From: Streptomyces sp. NRRL F-5630 | Lineage (GTDB): Bacteria > Actinomycetota > Actinomycetes > Streptomycetales > Streptomycetaceae | Reading direction: 5' to 3' | DNA: 64,000 nucleotides | Assembly: GCF_000719475.1 (NCBI RefSeq) | Contig: NZ_JOGO01000017.1 | Location: 31,879 to 95,878 of the forward strand | In this document: positions 53,603-63,068 of the stretch, in pieces | Layout of the letters: every line of letters begins with the position of its first letter | Numbering within the stretch: position 1 is the first letter of the stretch | Translations under genes and position numbers: made by a program | The notes under the pieces: generated by a model | Database searches by the model: none | Told to the model about the DNA's origin: nothing | Seen by the model: the letters and a program-made list of their open reading frames with translations, nothing else

Positions 53603-56600
53603 TCAGCTACGCGGCGGAACCTCGGTGGGGAGGTCCCAGGGGATGTTGAGGAAGCTGACCTGGCTGTCGTCGAGCGCTCCCTGGAAGGCCCACACATCGT
53701 CGACCGAACCGGGGAAGAGACTGTCGGTGTCGACCTTCCCGCCGGTCACGGTGGCACCGACATCGAAGGTCTTGGTCGCCTTGTGCGAGAGGACGTTCTC
53801 GCCCCAGGCGATCAGGTCCTGACAGCCGGAATCATCGGGGTTGCCGTCAGCGTCGTCATCGCCGCAGACATCCTCCTGGACGACACCGTTGACGTAGAGA
53901 CGTGCTTCCTTCAGCAGACCGTCGTAGACGACAGCCAGGTGATTCCAGTCGGTTACCTCGTAGAACAGGTTGTTCGACAGCCTCTTGACCGATGCGTCTT
54001 TGGAGTCCGCATCGGAAATGCTGAGTTCGAAATGTCCCTGCTCACTCGTCGTGGCCGAGCCCGGAGCCCAAACCACCTTGAGAGGGCTGCTCGCGCCCCC
54101 CTCCGCGGAGAAGATCGTTTTGTCCTTGTCCGGCACAGCGGCGGCCTTCGCCCACGCCGTCACGGTGAAACTCGACCCCGTATCGACAGGCATCGTCGCG
54201 GTCGAGAGATAGGCATCCGTGCCGTTGAGGTTCACACCCAGATCGTCGACATACCCCTCTCCCTTGCTCGCGCCCCCATGCAGCGTCATCGGGCGTGCCT
54301 GCGCGGACAGATCGGGAGAGGTCGCCGGCGTTGTCGACGAGAGTGACTCGAAATTCCAGCGCCCCTTGAGCACAGGGTGCTGGCGCACCATCTGCGCCAC
54401 CTCCTCCGGCGAGACGACACGGTCGTACAGGCGCACGTCGTCGATCGTGCCGGGAAAGTTGTTGACGGGCTTCGTCTCACCGTCGTAGACACCCGCGCCC
54501 AGGTACATCGACTGGTCCGCGTACCAGGCATTGGGCAAGTCTGTCGTGCCTGCTTTCGTCCCGTTCACGTACAGCGTCAGGGTGTTCGCCACGGTGTCGT
54601 GCACACCCACCAGGTGCACCCACTCACCTGCCTGTGCGTGGGTGCCGTCAGGCTGCATCGCACGAACGATCGATGCGTCCTTGCTGTCCTCCGAGTACTG
54701 GTTGAAGGCCCAGCGGTCGTAGTAGCTGGAGTAGTACAGCTCCAGCCCCGGGGCGAAGTTCCCGGCCTGCAACGCGATCGTCGCCGTGTGATCGGGCTTA
54801 TCGTCGAGCTTCGCCCATGCCGAGACCGTGAAGCTGCGCTGCGTGTTCAGGTGAGGGCCACGCTCCTGCGCGATACGCCCGTACCCGGTCCTGCCGTCGA
54901 AGTGCGCCGCCTTGCCCGTCACACCCTCGACCCCGGTGGTCACCCCGCCCGAGTACTTCGCCGGGAACACTTGACCGTGGCCCTGGATCTGCTGGGCGCC
55001 CGCGGCCTCGTCCAGCGGGAACTGCGCGATCGCCGGGCGGCCCGGGTCACCCACGTCCTTCTTGTCCTTCAGGAGCGCGATCTCGTCAACCGCAAGCGGC
55101 TTGTCGAAGACCTGTACTTCGTCGATCAGACCAGGGAAGAAGGCACTCCGCCCGCCCCCGTCGTATGAGCCGGCTCCGATCTGGAAACCGCGACGGGCCT
55201 CCCACGGAGTGCTGTACGCCGTCTCCCCCGCAAGCTTCCCGTCCACGTACAACGCGAGCTTGTCGTCTGTCGAACTGTACGAACCCACCAGGTGCGTCCA
55301 CACCGCCGCTTTCGCGTCCCCCGGCTGAGCGGACATGGCCCGCACGACCGGCACCGTCCCCGCCTTGTCCTCCGAGTACTGGTTGAACACCCACCGGTCG
55401 TAACTGGACGAGTAGTACAGCTCGAAACCCGGCTTTTCGTTACCCGTCTGGCTCGCCACGATCGCGGCTTGCTCGGGCATTCTGTCGAGCTTGACCCACG
55501 CCGAAACCGCGAATCCGCCGCTGGTGTTCACCACAGGCAGATCGCTGTACGCGTACCCGTCCGTGCCATTGAAGTGCGCCGCCGCACCGAGCGCACCCTC
55601 CTCACCCAGGACGACGCCGCCGTGCACATCCATCGTGCGAGCCGGCGTCGAACCCTTCGCCTCTGTGGCTCCGGCTCCCTCGTCGAACTGCCATGTGGCG
55701 CGATCCGGCTGACCGGCCCGCACCCGGAAAACGTAGGTGTGCGGAGCGCTGCCGTTGCCTGCCGCGTCAAATGCTTGAGCCGTCACGTAGTTCAAGCCTG
55801 CGTAGGACGGCAGAGTCTTGAAGGTCTTGGCCGCCCCACCGCTCGTGGACAGCTTCCTTGTCGAGGACGGATCCGTGTTGATTCCGTACCAGTACGTCGT
55901 CACGTCCGTACTGCTCGACTTCACCTCGAACGTCCCGTACTTCCCCACGCCGTCGTACCAGGGATCGACCGGGTCGGCCGGGTCCATCGCCGGGTACTCG
56001 GGCGAAGTGATCGTCGGCTCTTTCGGGACGGACGTGTCGTAGACGAAGTAGCAGGCTTGCGGGTCACCGGCATAGGACCATGGCGAGTACTGCGCCCCGT
56101 CCCAGACCCGCACGTACCAGTTGATCGTCGTGTTCGCCGGCAACGTCGACGGCATTGCCTGGGTGAACTGCTCCCCGGACGGCTTGAGAGCGCTCCGGGC
56201 GGGCTTCCAGTACTTCTTCGTCCCCTTCTCCACCCAGTTCGCCTGGAACTCAACGGCGACCTTGTCTCCGTCCGGGTCCTTCACATTGGTCACGTACAGC
56301 TTGCCGAGCGTGCGCACCCGCACGGGCGACGAGGAGGGTTTGCACGCGCCGCCGTACTCCATCAGCATCTGCGACGTCCGCACCTGCGCCGGAGGGCGGT
56401 TGTACCGCACCCTCAGATACGCCTTGTCCGAGAACCGCTTCCACGCGTTCTTGTCCGACTCGTCGCCCGCCCGAAGCCCGAACGTCATCGTCGACGTCTT
56501 ACTGTTCGCCGCCGACTGCACCGCCGACTTCACATCGAACTCGGCGTCCTTCTGATCCTTGCCGTTGAACCCGTACGCGAACGAGCGCGTGTCCAGCTTC

Positions 56601-57928
56601 TTGACCCAAAAGCCCGAAGCATTCTGCGAGTTCCACGTCGTCGACGACGAAATCTTCTTCGTCTGCCACAACTCCACACTGTGGTTCGACGACGTCGCCG
56701 ACCACGTGTTCTTCACCACGAACTCCGCCGAAAGGATCGACTTCCCCGCGAACTTCGACACCGGAATCTGGTAAAAGAGCCGCTTCGTGTCGTGCGGGGC
56801 GCAGTAGTCCCAGCCGCAGAAGCCCATCCCCGCATCGTGGTCACCGTTGAACTTCCACTGCGGGGACGACGCCCAGTACTTCGACGCCATCGTCCACGAC
56901 GACGCCTTCGGCGTGTACCACTGCGGATCGATGAACACCGGGTACTGCGTGCCCTCTCCCGACAGCACGTCCTTGTCGGGCGTCAGCACCAGTTCCTTGC
57001 CGCCGGATGGCACCTCCACACCGACGGTGGCGAGCTTGCCCGACTCAGTGGCGCCCGGTTCCGTGGGAGCCGCCGCGGCCGCCTTCGCCGAAGCACCCGA
57101 GCGAGACGCCTTCCCCGCACCCTCCGTTTCGGTGCCCGGCCCCGGCGAGGAGTCCCACATCTGCGGCGTCGGCGCCTCGAACACAGCGCTGCCCGCGCCG
57201 TCGTCAACGGTTTCCAGGCCACCCTGCGCGGTCTCCTTGACCGCCATCCCCTCCGCCGCGAGCTCCAGCCGCAACGACTTCAGCTCCGGATTCGCCGCAG
57301 CCTCCGCACTCTTCACCACCAGCAACTGCGTGAAACCGTCCACCTGCGCACCCATCCGCAGGTCCACCCCCGGCAACACCTCCGCATACGTCGCCATGTC
57401 CCCCGACACCACCGGCCTCGGCAACGCCGACGGCCACGACAGCGCCAACTCCCGCCCCGCCCGCTCCATCTGCACCAGCGGCTGATCACCACCCGCCGAG
57501 AACGTCACATCCGTCACCGCCGCCTTCGGCCGCACCCCCGCCGAAGACACCGCGAGATCCGTGTCGACATCGACCCACTTTCCGCCCTGGCGGGTACGCA
57601 CCGGACGCAGGTACTCCCGCGCCTCCAGATGTCCCTCCGGCGTCGCGAACACGTCCCGCGACTCAGCGCGCAAGGAGACGACCTCGACCGGCTTCCCCGA
57701 CGCCTTCGCCTCCGCAAGCGCCCGATCCGTCTCGGAAGTGCCCTGACCCGCCTGTGTACCCGCGCCCGGCCCCCCTGTGGCCTGCTGAGAGGTCCCCCCA
57801 GCGACAGGATCACCGGCAGCGGAAGCGGGGGCTGCGGCGAGCGGCAACAGCCCCGATGTCAGCGCCGCACCCAGCAGCGCACCGAACCAGCGCCCGCTAC
57901 GGCGAGGACTTCGCCTGCCTCTGGGCAC
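53603..57928 (-). CDS. Large secreted DNRLRE / triple-LamG protein
   Basis: 1441 residues from the GTG at 57928, chosen for its GGGGAGG site and because it opens a normal signal peptide (RWFGALLGAALTSGLLPLAA...APASA). A DNRLRE-type domain lies at about 329-509 (PVFIDPQWYTPKASSWTMAS ... YLRVRYNRPP). Fibronectin-like linkers follow to about 740. Three LamG/concanavalin-like domains lie at about 743-940, 966-1172 and 1186-1435, each with an AHFNGTDGY-like start and IDDVRLYD/IDEVQVFD-like end. It is secreted and probably binds glycans or envelope. It sits 71 bases upstream of the RHS toxin gene in the same direction and likely helps deliver it. Confidence 0.88.
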   Translation of the reverse strand: MPRGRRSPRRSGRWFGALLGAALTSGLLPLAAAPASAAGDPVAGGTSQQATGGPGAGTQAGQGTSETDRALAEAKASGKPVEVVSLRAESRDVFATPEGHLEAREYLRPVRTRQGGKWVDVDTDLAVSSAGVRPKAAVTDVTFSAGGDQPLVQMERAGRELALSWPSALPRPVVSGDMATYAEVLPGVDLRMGAQVDGFTQLLVVKSAEAAANPELKSLRLELAAEGMAVKETAQGGLETVDDGAGSAVFEAPTPQMWDSSPGPGTETEGAGKASRSGASAKAAAAAPTEPGATESGKLATVGVEVPSGGKELVLTPDKDVLSGEGTQYPVFIDPQWYTPKASSWTMASKYWASSPQWKFNGDHDAGMGFCGWDYCAPHDTKRLFYQIPVSKFAGKSILSAEFVVKNTWSATSSNHSVELWQTKKISSSTTWNSQNASGFWVKKLDTRSFAYGFNGKDQKDAEFDVKSAVQSAANSKTSTMTFGLRAGDESDKNAWKRFSDKAYLRVRYNRPPAQVRTSQMLMEYGGACKPSSSPVRVRTLGKLYVTNVKDPDGDKVAVEFQANWVEKGTKKYWKPARSALKPSGEQFTQAMPSTLPANTTINWYVRVWDGAQYSPWSYAGDPQACYFVYDTSVPKEPTITSPEYPAMDPADPVDPWYDGVGKYGTFEVKSSSTDVTTYWYGINTDPSSTRKLSTSGGAAKTFKTLPSYAGLNYVTAQAFDAAGNGSAPHTYVFRVRAGQPDRATWQFDEGAGATEAKGSTPARTMDVHGGVVLGEEGALGAAAHFNGTDGYAYSDLPVVNTSGGFAVSAWVKLDRMPEQAAIVASQTGNEKPGFELYYSSSYDRWVFNQYSEDKAGTVPVVRAMSAQPGDAKAAVWTHLVGSYSSTDDKLALYVDGKLAGETAYSTPWEARRGFQIGAGSYDGGGRSAFFPGLIDEVQVFDKPLAVDEIALLKDKKDVGDPGRPAIAQFPLDEAAGAQQIQGHGQVFPAKYSGGVTTGVEGVTGKAAHFDGRTGYGRIAQERGPHLNTQRSFTVSAWAKLDDKPDHTATIALQAGNFAPGLELYYSSYYDRWAFNQYSEDSKDASIVRAMQPDGTHAQAGEWVHLVGVHDTVANTLTLYVNGTKAGTTDLPNAWYADQSMYLGAGVYDGETKPVNNFPGTIDDVRLYDRVVSPEEVAQMVRQHPVLKGRWNFESLSSTTPATSPDLSAQARPMTLHGGASKGEGYVDDLGVNLNGTDAYLSTATMPVDTGSSFTVTAWAKAAAVPDKDKTIFSAEGGASSPLKVVWAPGSATTSEQGHFELSISDADSKDASVKRLSNNLFYEVTDWNHLAVVYDGLLKEARLYVNGVVQEDVCGDDDADGNPDDSGCQDLIAWGENVLSHKATKTFDVGATVTGGKVDTDSLFPGSVDDVWAFQGALDDSQVSFLNIPWDLPTEVPPRS

Positions 57929-58890
57929 ACTCCGCCCACCTCCCCTGCACCCGCCACCCACAACCCCACCCCTGACACACGAAAAACACACAAGTGGACT
58001 GAGTCAACGCTGCACCACGGAGAGGCGTCAAGGGGTTACGGAATGAGGCTGGAGAGTCCTGCAGTGGCAACAAAAGGGGATATTCACTCCATGGACGAAA
58101 GAAGATGCGTGTAGCCGACAGCTACGTTTTTGGCGATGCTTCGCCACACCCAGAACGTCACATACGGACCGCCCCGGAAGACCATGCGCACCCCAAGCCG
58201 GCCCCACGAAAGTGGCAAGAAAATTCCTCGAAAGAGTCACCGAACGAGGCCGGGACTCCCGCCGGCGAAACGGACGAAGAGGTGATACCTCCACAACACG
58301 GAGGCCGGAACGACCGGGGCACGGGTCGACGGGGAGCTTCCGGAGGAGCCGGGCCCCAGGAGTGGGCGTCCCGCCGCTCGGGCCGTGGCACTGAGCTGAG
58401 CCGAAGGGTGCCGCAGCCGAGAGGGGGCCCTGCACGGGGACGGCCGGCAGTCCTTCGCTCCGTACGGCCCCGAAGTGGACGCGCGGGGGCGCGTCTTTTC
58501 CCGTACGGAGCTCAGGCTCAGACCGCTCCGGGAGGGCGCCGTCCGCCGCGCTCTCGCGCAGGTCCGGCGCCGCTTCTCATCGCGGCACCCAGATCATCCC
58601 CGCCGAGTCCCGCGCGGCCAAATCGCCGTGCGCCCGAAGGAGTTACCCCGCCGCTGTCCGGGTGCTCCCCGGACGGCCCGGCGTTGCCCGCCTCGCCCGT
58701 ACGGCCGGGGCCCGAGGTTGAGCCGATCCCCCGGCACCAGGGCACGGCAACGCCTCGGCGTGCCGCGGCCGCGCCGCGTACCTCGGCAGCCCGGCGTCAA
58801 CGGCTTTCCTCTCCGTCACCCCACCCATCAGAGCTGTGCCGCAGCCGCCCTCTCCGCGCGTCCGCGCGCCGCCTTTCGCTCGCCGGCGTG
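57929..58890. other. Gene-poor stretch upstream of the LamG gene
   Basis: About 960 bases with no supported gene; ORFs are Arg/Pro-rich. Near 58002-58007 the minus strand has TTGACT, a possible -35 for the LamG gene, but the -10 is unclear. A small hairpin GTAGC-CGACA-GCTAC followed by GTTTTT lies at 58111-58131. The rest shows nothing recognisable. Confidence 0.45.
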
Positions 58891-59697
58891 TCAGGGGGCG
58901 GGTTTGCGGGCCACCGCCGCGTAGCACGCGGATTCCGCCGGGGTCGTCGGGTCGGGGCCGTCGGGGCGCCATGCGTGGCTCGGGACGAGGCCCGGGTCCA
59001 GGATGTCCCAGCCCTCGAAGAAGCGGATGATCGCGTCGCGGCTGCGGGCCTTGCCGGGGGTGCCCGAGGCGGCGTATGCCTGGGTGAGGCGTGCTATGCC
59101 CGCCGGGTCGAACTCCGGTGTGACATGACTGATCGCGAGCGTACTGCCGGGCGACAAGGCAGACTTGAGGGTGGCGACGAGCCCGTACGCTTCCTCGTCG
59201 TCGGGGACGAAGTGGAGGAGGGCGTTGAGGGAGAGGGCGACCGGGCGGGAGAGGTCGAGCGTCGCGAGGAGGTCGGGGGCGGCGAGGAGCGCGGCCGGGT
59301 CGCGGGCATCCGCCTGCACGTAGGCCGTACGGCCCTGGGGGCTGCTGTGCAGAAGGGCGCGGGCGTGGGCGAGGACGATCGGGTCGTGGTCGGCGTAGAC
59401 GACGCGCGCGGTGGGGCGGACGGACTGGGCGACCTCGTGGAGGTTGGGACTCGTGGGGATGCCCGTACCGATGTCGAGGAACTGGTCGAGTCCCGCGCCG
59501 GCCAGAAGACGAACGGAGCGGTGCATGAAGGCGCGGTTGACGCGTGCGGTCGTGAGGATGACGGGGAAGGCTGTGAGGGCGGCCTCGGCGGCCTCACGGT
59601 CGGCGGGGAAGTTGGTCGTACCGCCGAGGAACCAGTCGTACATGCGGGCGGAGTGCGCGCGGTCGAGTTCGAGATCCACCGCGTACTCGTCTTCCAT
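58891..59697 (-). CDS. SAM-dependent methyltransferase, DUF574 type
   Basis: 268 residues from the ATG at 59697 (AAGGGA upstream). The start VDLELDRAHSARMYDWFLGG is the family hallmark (H-S-A-R-x-Y-D-x-x-L-G-G). SAM motif I is QFLDIGTGIPTSPNLHEVAQ, and ARVVYADHDPIVLAHARALL is the acidic loop. It ends with FFEGWDILDPGLVPSHAWRP, also typical. Family members are abundant in Streptomyces but have no known substrate. The gene stands alone, divergent from the sigma-like operon. Confidence 0.92.
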   Translation of the reverse strand: MEDEYAVDLELDRAHSARMYDWFLGGTTNFPADREAAEAALTAFPVILTTARVNRAFMHRSVRLLAGAGLDQFLDIGTGIPTSPNLHEVAQSVRPTARVVYADHDPIVLAHARALLHSSPQGRTAYVQADARDPAALLAAPDLLATLDLSRPVALSLNALLHFVPDDEEAYGLVATLKSALSPGSTLAISHVTPEFDPAGIARLTQAYAASGTPGKARSRDAIIRFFEGWDILDPGLVPSHAWRPDGPDPTTPAESACYAAVARKPAP

Positions 59698-60073
59698 TGC
59701 CCACCAGTCCCTTCGTCGTGGGGACTTCTGCCCTCGGTCCCCGGGGTTGTACACGTGCTGGATCAGTTGTACGAACAAAAATCCGAGCTGTCATCCGTTC
59801 GCAGACAAAGGGGTTATGGAGAAGCAGGTGGGCGCGAGACAAAGGAGGGCCAGGGTTGCGGGGTTGCCGGGGGTTGCGGGAGGACGCGCGCGCCGGCTCC
59901 CGGCGACGCGGGCTGATCAGGGCTAAGGAGCGGCGCCTGTGCGGTGCGAGCGAGGGGTGGGGGACGAGGGGGGACGGGGTGCGAGGAACGGGGCGGATAC
60001 GGGTGGGGGCACGGGACGGAGCCGGGGCTCGCGGACCGGCGCGGGCGCCGGTGGGGGCGGGAGCGGACGTGCC
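59698..60073. other. Divergent promoter region of methyltransferase and sigma-like genes
   Basis: About 375 bases. The methyltransferase side includes an AT-richer GTACAACCCCGGG segment. The sigma-like ORF is open back to 59939, so its start could lie within this region. No other gene is supported. Confidence 0.4.
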
Positions 60074-60652
60074 GTGCTCGACCCGGCGTTGATCGCCCCC
60101 AGGCGCCCGGACCTGACCTTCGACGCCTTCGCGGACTCGCACATGAAGCTGTGGACGCGGTACGCGGCCTCGCAGGTGGGGGCGGCGCACAGCGACGAGG
60201 TCGTGGCGCGGACGTGCGGGTGGCTGCGGGGGAACTGGAGACGGGTGCTGGGCTCGGACTCGGTGGCGCGGTACGCGTGGCGGGTGCTGAAGGCGGAGGT
60301 CCACGCGTGCGCGACGGAGCAGGGCGTGGGACCCGAGGGCGAGATGGCCGAGGCCGCGCTCGCCGAACTCCCGGAACGGCTGTACGACTTGGTGGTGCTG
60401 CGGTACGAGTTGGGGGTGGGGGACGCGGAGATCGCGGACTACCTGGGCATCGAGCAGGCGGCGGTGGGGGCGCAGGCTCGGTACGCGCGCGGGCGCGTGG
60501 AGGGGTTGTCAGGGGTGAAGGGATCGCCGGGGGCGGAGAGGGCTGCGGAGACGGAGGGGCATCCGGGCGTGGAGGAGCTTTCGGGTGTTTCGCAGGCAGA
60601 GGGACGGTCGGGGATTCCGGAGACGGAGGGACTTTCAGAGGTGGGCGAGTGA
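60074..60652 (+). CDS. Sigma-70-like regulator, region-2/region-4-type
   Basis: 192 residues from GTG at 60074; the frame is open to an ATG at 59939 whose extra 45 residues are Gly/Arg-rich. The N-terminal part (FDAFADSHMKLWTRYAASQV) resembles sigma region 2. AELPERLYDLVVLRYELGVG then DAEIADYLGIEQAAVGAQAR is a region-4 HTH. The tail of about 45 residues is low complexity (repeated Gly-Glu-Ser-Pro). The stop overlaps the next gene (GTGA). A related anti-sigma gene is not seen; the downstream repeat protein may play that role. Confidence 0.8.
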   Translation: MLDPALIAPRRPDLTFDAFADSHMKLWTRYAASQVGAAHSDEVVARTCGWLRGNWRRVLGSDSVARYAWRVLKAEVHACATEQGVGPEGEMAEAALAELPERLYDLVVLRYELGVGDAEIADYLGIEQAAVGAQARYARGRVEGLSGVKGSPGAERAAETEGHPGVEELSGVSQAEGRSGIPETEGLSEVGE

Positions 60653-61296
60653 GGCACGTACCGGCGCCGCACGCCCCCGCGCCGCATGAGCAGGCCGCGC
60701 GGGACCTGGATCTGGCCGTGGCGCTCGTCGTGGACGCGCCGCCCGCCGCGGCGAGTCTCGCGCGGCTCGTCGCCGAGCCCGCCGACGAGGGTGGGGGCGA
60801 TCCCCACGGGGCCCTGGTCTTCGGGGCGTTGCTGCACCTGACGCGCGCCGAGGAGGCGGCCGGGTGGTGGTGGCGGCACGCGGCGGAGGGCGGGAACCGC
60901 ACGGCGGCGTTCCTGCTGTACCTGCTGCACAGCGCGCGGGGGGAGTTCAGGGACGCGGAGCGGTGGCGCGCGCGGGGACGGCGGACGCCCAAGCCGCGTA
61001 CGGGCGAGGGGCCGGAGGGCGGGCCACCGCCGCTGTCTGCCGACGTGCGCCACCGGCTGCTCGCGCAGTGCCACGCCCGCCGTACGCCCTCTCTGCCCGC
61101 CGCTCTGGAGAGCCTCGTGAACCGGCTGCCGCAGGTACCGGCCGTCGATCCCGAGTACGGCGTCCCCGCCGGCGTACCGCACCCCGACGCCTCGCTGCGA
61201 CGACTGCTGGAACCCAACTCCGGTGGCGCGAAAGGCGGTCGGGGGCGCCATGAGGCGGGAGGACGGGACCGACGCACCACGGAGGGAACCGCATGA
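60649..61296 (+). CDS. Hypothetical helical repeat protein coupled to the sigma-like gene
   Basis: 215 residues from the GTG at 60649. The central region GALLHLTRAEEAAGWWWRHA then AEGGNRTAAFLLYLLHSARG and EFRDAERWRARGR looks like Sel1/TPR-type helical repeats. The C-terminus is Pro/Gly-rich. No named family. It overlaps both neighbours by four bases, so the three genes form one translation unit. It probably modulates the sigma-like protein. Confidence 0.7.
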   Translation: MRHVPAPHAPAPHEQAARDLDLAVALVVDAPPAAASLARLVAEPADEGGGDPHGALVFGALLHLTRAEEAAGWWWRHAAEGGNRTAAFLLYLLHSARGEFRDAERWRARGRRTPKPRTGEGPEGGPPPLSADVRHRLLAQCHARRTPSLPAALESLVNRLPQVPAVDPEYGVPAGVPHPDASLRRLLEPNSGGAKGGRGRHEAGGRDRRTTEGTA

Positions 61297-62924
61297 CCGG
61301 TACGGGTGACCGCCATGCCGTCGTCATCGGCGGCAGTCTCGCGGGGATGCTCGCGGCGCTGGTACTGAGCGCGCACGCGCGGGTGACGGTCGTGGAACGG
61401 GACCGGCTCGGCGCCGGGGGCGGGGGCGCGGTAGGGGGCCGTGGCGCGGCAGGGAGTGGTGGCGGCGGTGGCGCGACCGTGGGAGGAGGTGGCACGGCTG
61501 GAGGCGGTGGCGCGGCCGGGCGCGGCCCCCGGGCCGGTATTCCGCAGGCGCGGCACACCCATGTCTTCCTCGAAGGCGGCCAATTGGCGCTGGAGTCGCT
61601 GCTGCCGGGCATCCTCGGCGAGTTGGCCGCGCGCGGTGCCCTGCCCGTCGGGATGCCGTACGACCTCGTGCAGCACCAGTCCGGGCGCTGGTACGAGCGT
61701 TACGCCGCGAGCACGCGATTCCTCTCCTGCACCCGGGGGTTGCTCGACTCGGTCGTACGGGAACGGGTGCTCGCCGAAGGAGGCGTGGACCTGCTCGCGG
61801 GCACCGAGGCGACGGGACTCGTGGGGGACGCGGAGCGCGTGCGCGGGGTACGCGTCCGCAGGCGGGGCGCCACCGGCGAACCGTACGAGATTGAGGCGGA
61901 CCTCGTCGTGGACGCCTCGGGGCGGACCTCGCGGGTACCGGCGTGGCTGCGGGAGATCGGCGCCGAGGACCCCGAGGAGGAGACGATCGACACGGGCCAG
62001 GTGTACGCGACCCAGCTCTTCCGGCCACGGCCTGGCGCCGAGGACCCCGGTTACCACTGCCTGTACTTCCTCCCCGACCCCGAACAGCCGCTCACGGGCG
62101 TGGTGCTGCGCGTGGAGGACGGCCTCTGGATCGCGAGCCTCTCAGGGCCGCGCGGCAGCGAACCGCCCACGGACCCGGCGGCTTTCCTGGACTTCGCGAG
62201 CCAGTACCCGCACCCGTACCTGCGCGCCTGGCTCAGCACGATGGAGCCGGTGGGGAACGTCCACAGCAACCGCAGCACGGCCAACATCCGCCACTACTAC
62301 GAGCGCCCGGGACGCCGCCCCGCGGGACTGCTGGCCATCGGCGACGCGTTGTGCGCCTTCAACCCCGTCTACGGGCAGGGGATGACGGTGGCGGCCCAGC
62401 AGGCGGTGGCGTTGCGGAAGGTGCTGGGAGGCGGGGGCGGAGCCCTCGGGGATGCGGCCCTCGGGGGCGGGATGCCCGGGAGTGGGATGCCCAGGAGCAG
62501 GGCGCTCGGCACGGGCAGGGGGTCCCGGAGCGGGGCGGTCGAGGGTGCGGCGCGCACGGGGCGGCGGGCTTTCGGGCGGGGCGGCAGGCGTACGCGGGAC
62601 GTGCAGCGGGTGCTCGCGGGGGTGGCGGGGACCGCCTGGGCGATCTCGGCCGGGGCCGACCGCGCGGTTCCCGGTGTCGAGTCCACCGGGCGCGGCCCGA
62701 ACGCCCTCGACCGCCTCACCGGGCGCTACCTGCGCCGCGTCGCCGCGATCGTCCCCGGGGACCCCGGTGCGGGCCGCCACTACCGTTCCGTCCTCTCCCT
62801 CACCGCGTCACCGGCCCATCTCTTCCATCCCCGGGTGGCTCTCCCGGCCTTCTTCCGCGCACCCAGGGCGACGCCGGAGGAACCGCCGCTGGTGGTGGAG
62901 GGGTGGCGGGGCGTGGAGGGGTGA
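61293..62924 (+). CDS. FAD-dependent monooxygenase with a glycine-rich insertion
   Basis: 543 residues, ATG overlapping the previous stop (ATGA). FAD motif AVVIGGSLAGMLAALVLSAH starts at about residue 9. The first strand-turn ends in VTVVERDRLG and is followed by an almost pure Gly/Ala stretch at about 41-80, before GIPQARHTHVFLEGGQLALE resumes the usual fold. VVDASGRTSRVPAWL and GDALCAFNPVYGQGMTVAAQ are the later GD and FAD-binding motifs. A second Gly/Arg/Ser-rich insertion lies at about 380-430. The family includes geranylgeranyl-reductase-like and halogenase-like enzymes; the substrate is unknown. Confidence 0.88.
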   Translation: MTGTGDRHAVVIGGSLAGMLAALVLSAHARVTVVERDRLGAGGGGAVGGRGAAGSGGGGGATVGGGGTAGGGGAAGRGPRAGIPQARHTHVFLEGGQLALESLLPGILGELAARGALPVGMPYDLVQHQSGRWYERYAASTRFLSCTRGLLDSVVRERVLAEGGVDLLAGTEATGLVGDAERVRGVRVRRRGATGEPYEIEADLVVDASGRTSRVPAWLREIGAEDPEEETIDTGQVYATQLFRPRPGAEDPGYHCLYFLPDPEQPLTGVVLRVEDGLWIASLSGPRGSEPPTDPAAFLDFASQYPHPYLRAWLSTMEPVGNVHSNRSTANIRHYYERPGRRPAGLLAIGDALCAFNPVYGQGMTVAAQQAVALRKVLGGGGGALGDAALGGGMPGSGMPRSRALGTGRGSRSGAVEGAARTGRRAFGRGGRRTRDVQRVLAGVAGTAWAISAGADRAVPGVESTGRGPNALDRLTGRYLRRVAAIVPGDPGAGRHYRSVLSLTASPAHLFHPRVALPAFFRAPRATPEEPPLVVEGWRGVEG

Positions 62925-62951
62925 GGCACGGCGCAGGGCGGAGTGACGCAC

Positions 62952-63004
62952 GGCGGCGGGGCGGCGGGCGGCGAGTCCGGAAGGATGCTCACCGCCCCGC
63001 CGCC
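62952..63004. terminator. Long hairpin between convergent genes
   Basis: GGCGGCGGGGCGG (62952-62964) pairs perfectly with CCGCCCCGCCGCC (62992-63004) over a 27-base loop. It lies between the convergent FAD monooxygenase and secreted-protein genes and is a probable bidirectional terminator. Confidence 0.6.
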
Positions 63005-63021
63005 CCGCGGGTCACTCAGCC

Positions 63022-63068
63022 GGGTCCGTCAGCACAGGGCCCGGCCGGGGTCCGTCAGTACAGGGCCC
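63022..63068. repeat. Duplicated 3' end of the secreted-protein gene
   Basis: Two copies of a 21-bp sequence (63022-63042 and 63048-63068, one mismatch) are repeated at 26-bp spacing. The second includes the stop codon of the secreted protein and its final codons. The first is therefore a noncoding copy downstream. Confidence 0.75.

Noticed and set aside
55292..58114. Plus-strand ORF of 940 codons opposite the LamG gene
   Set aside because: It is Arg/His-rich antisense of a gene with signal peptide and LamG domains.
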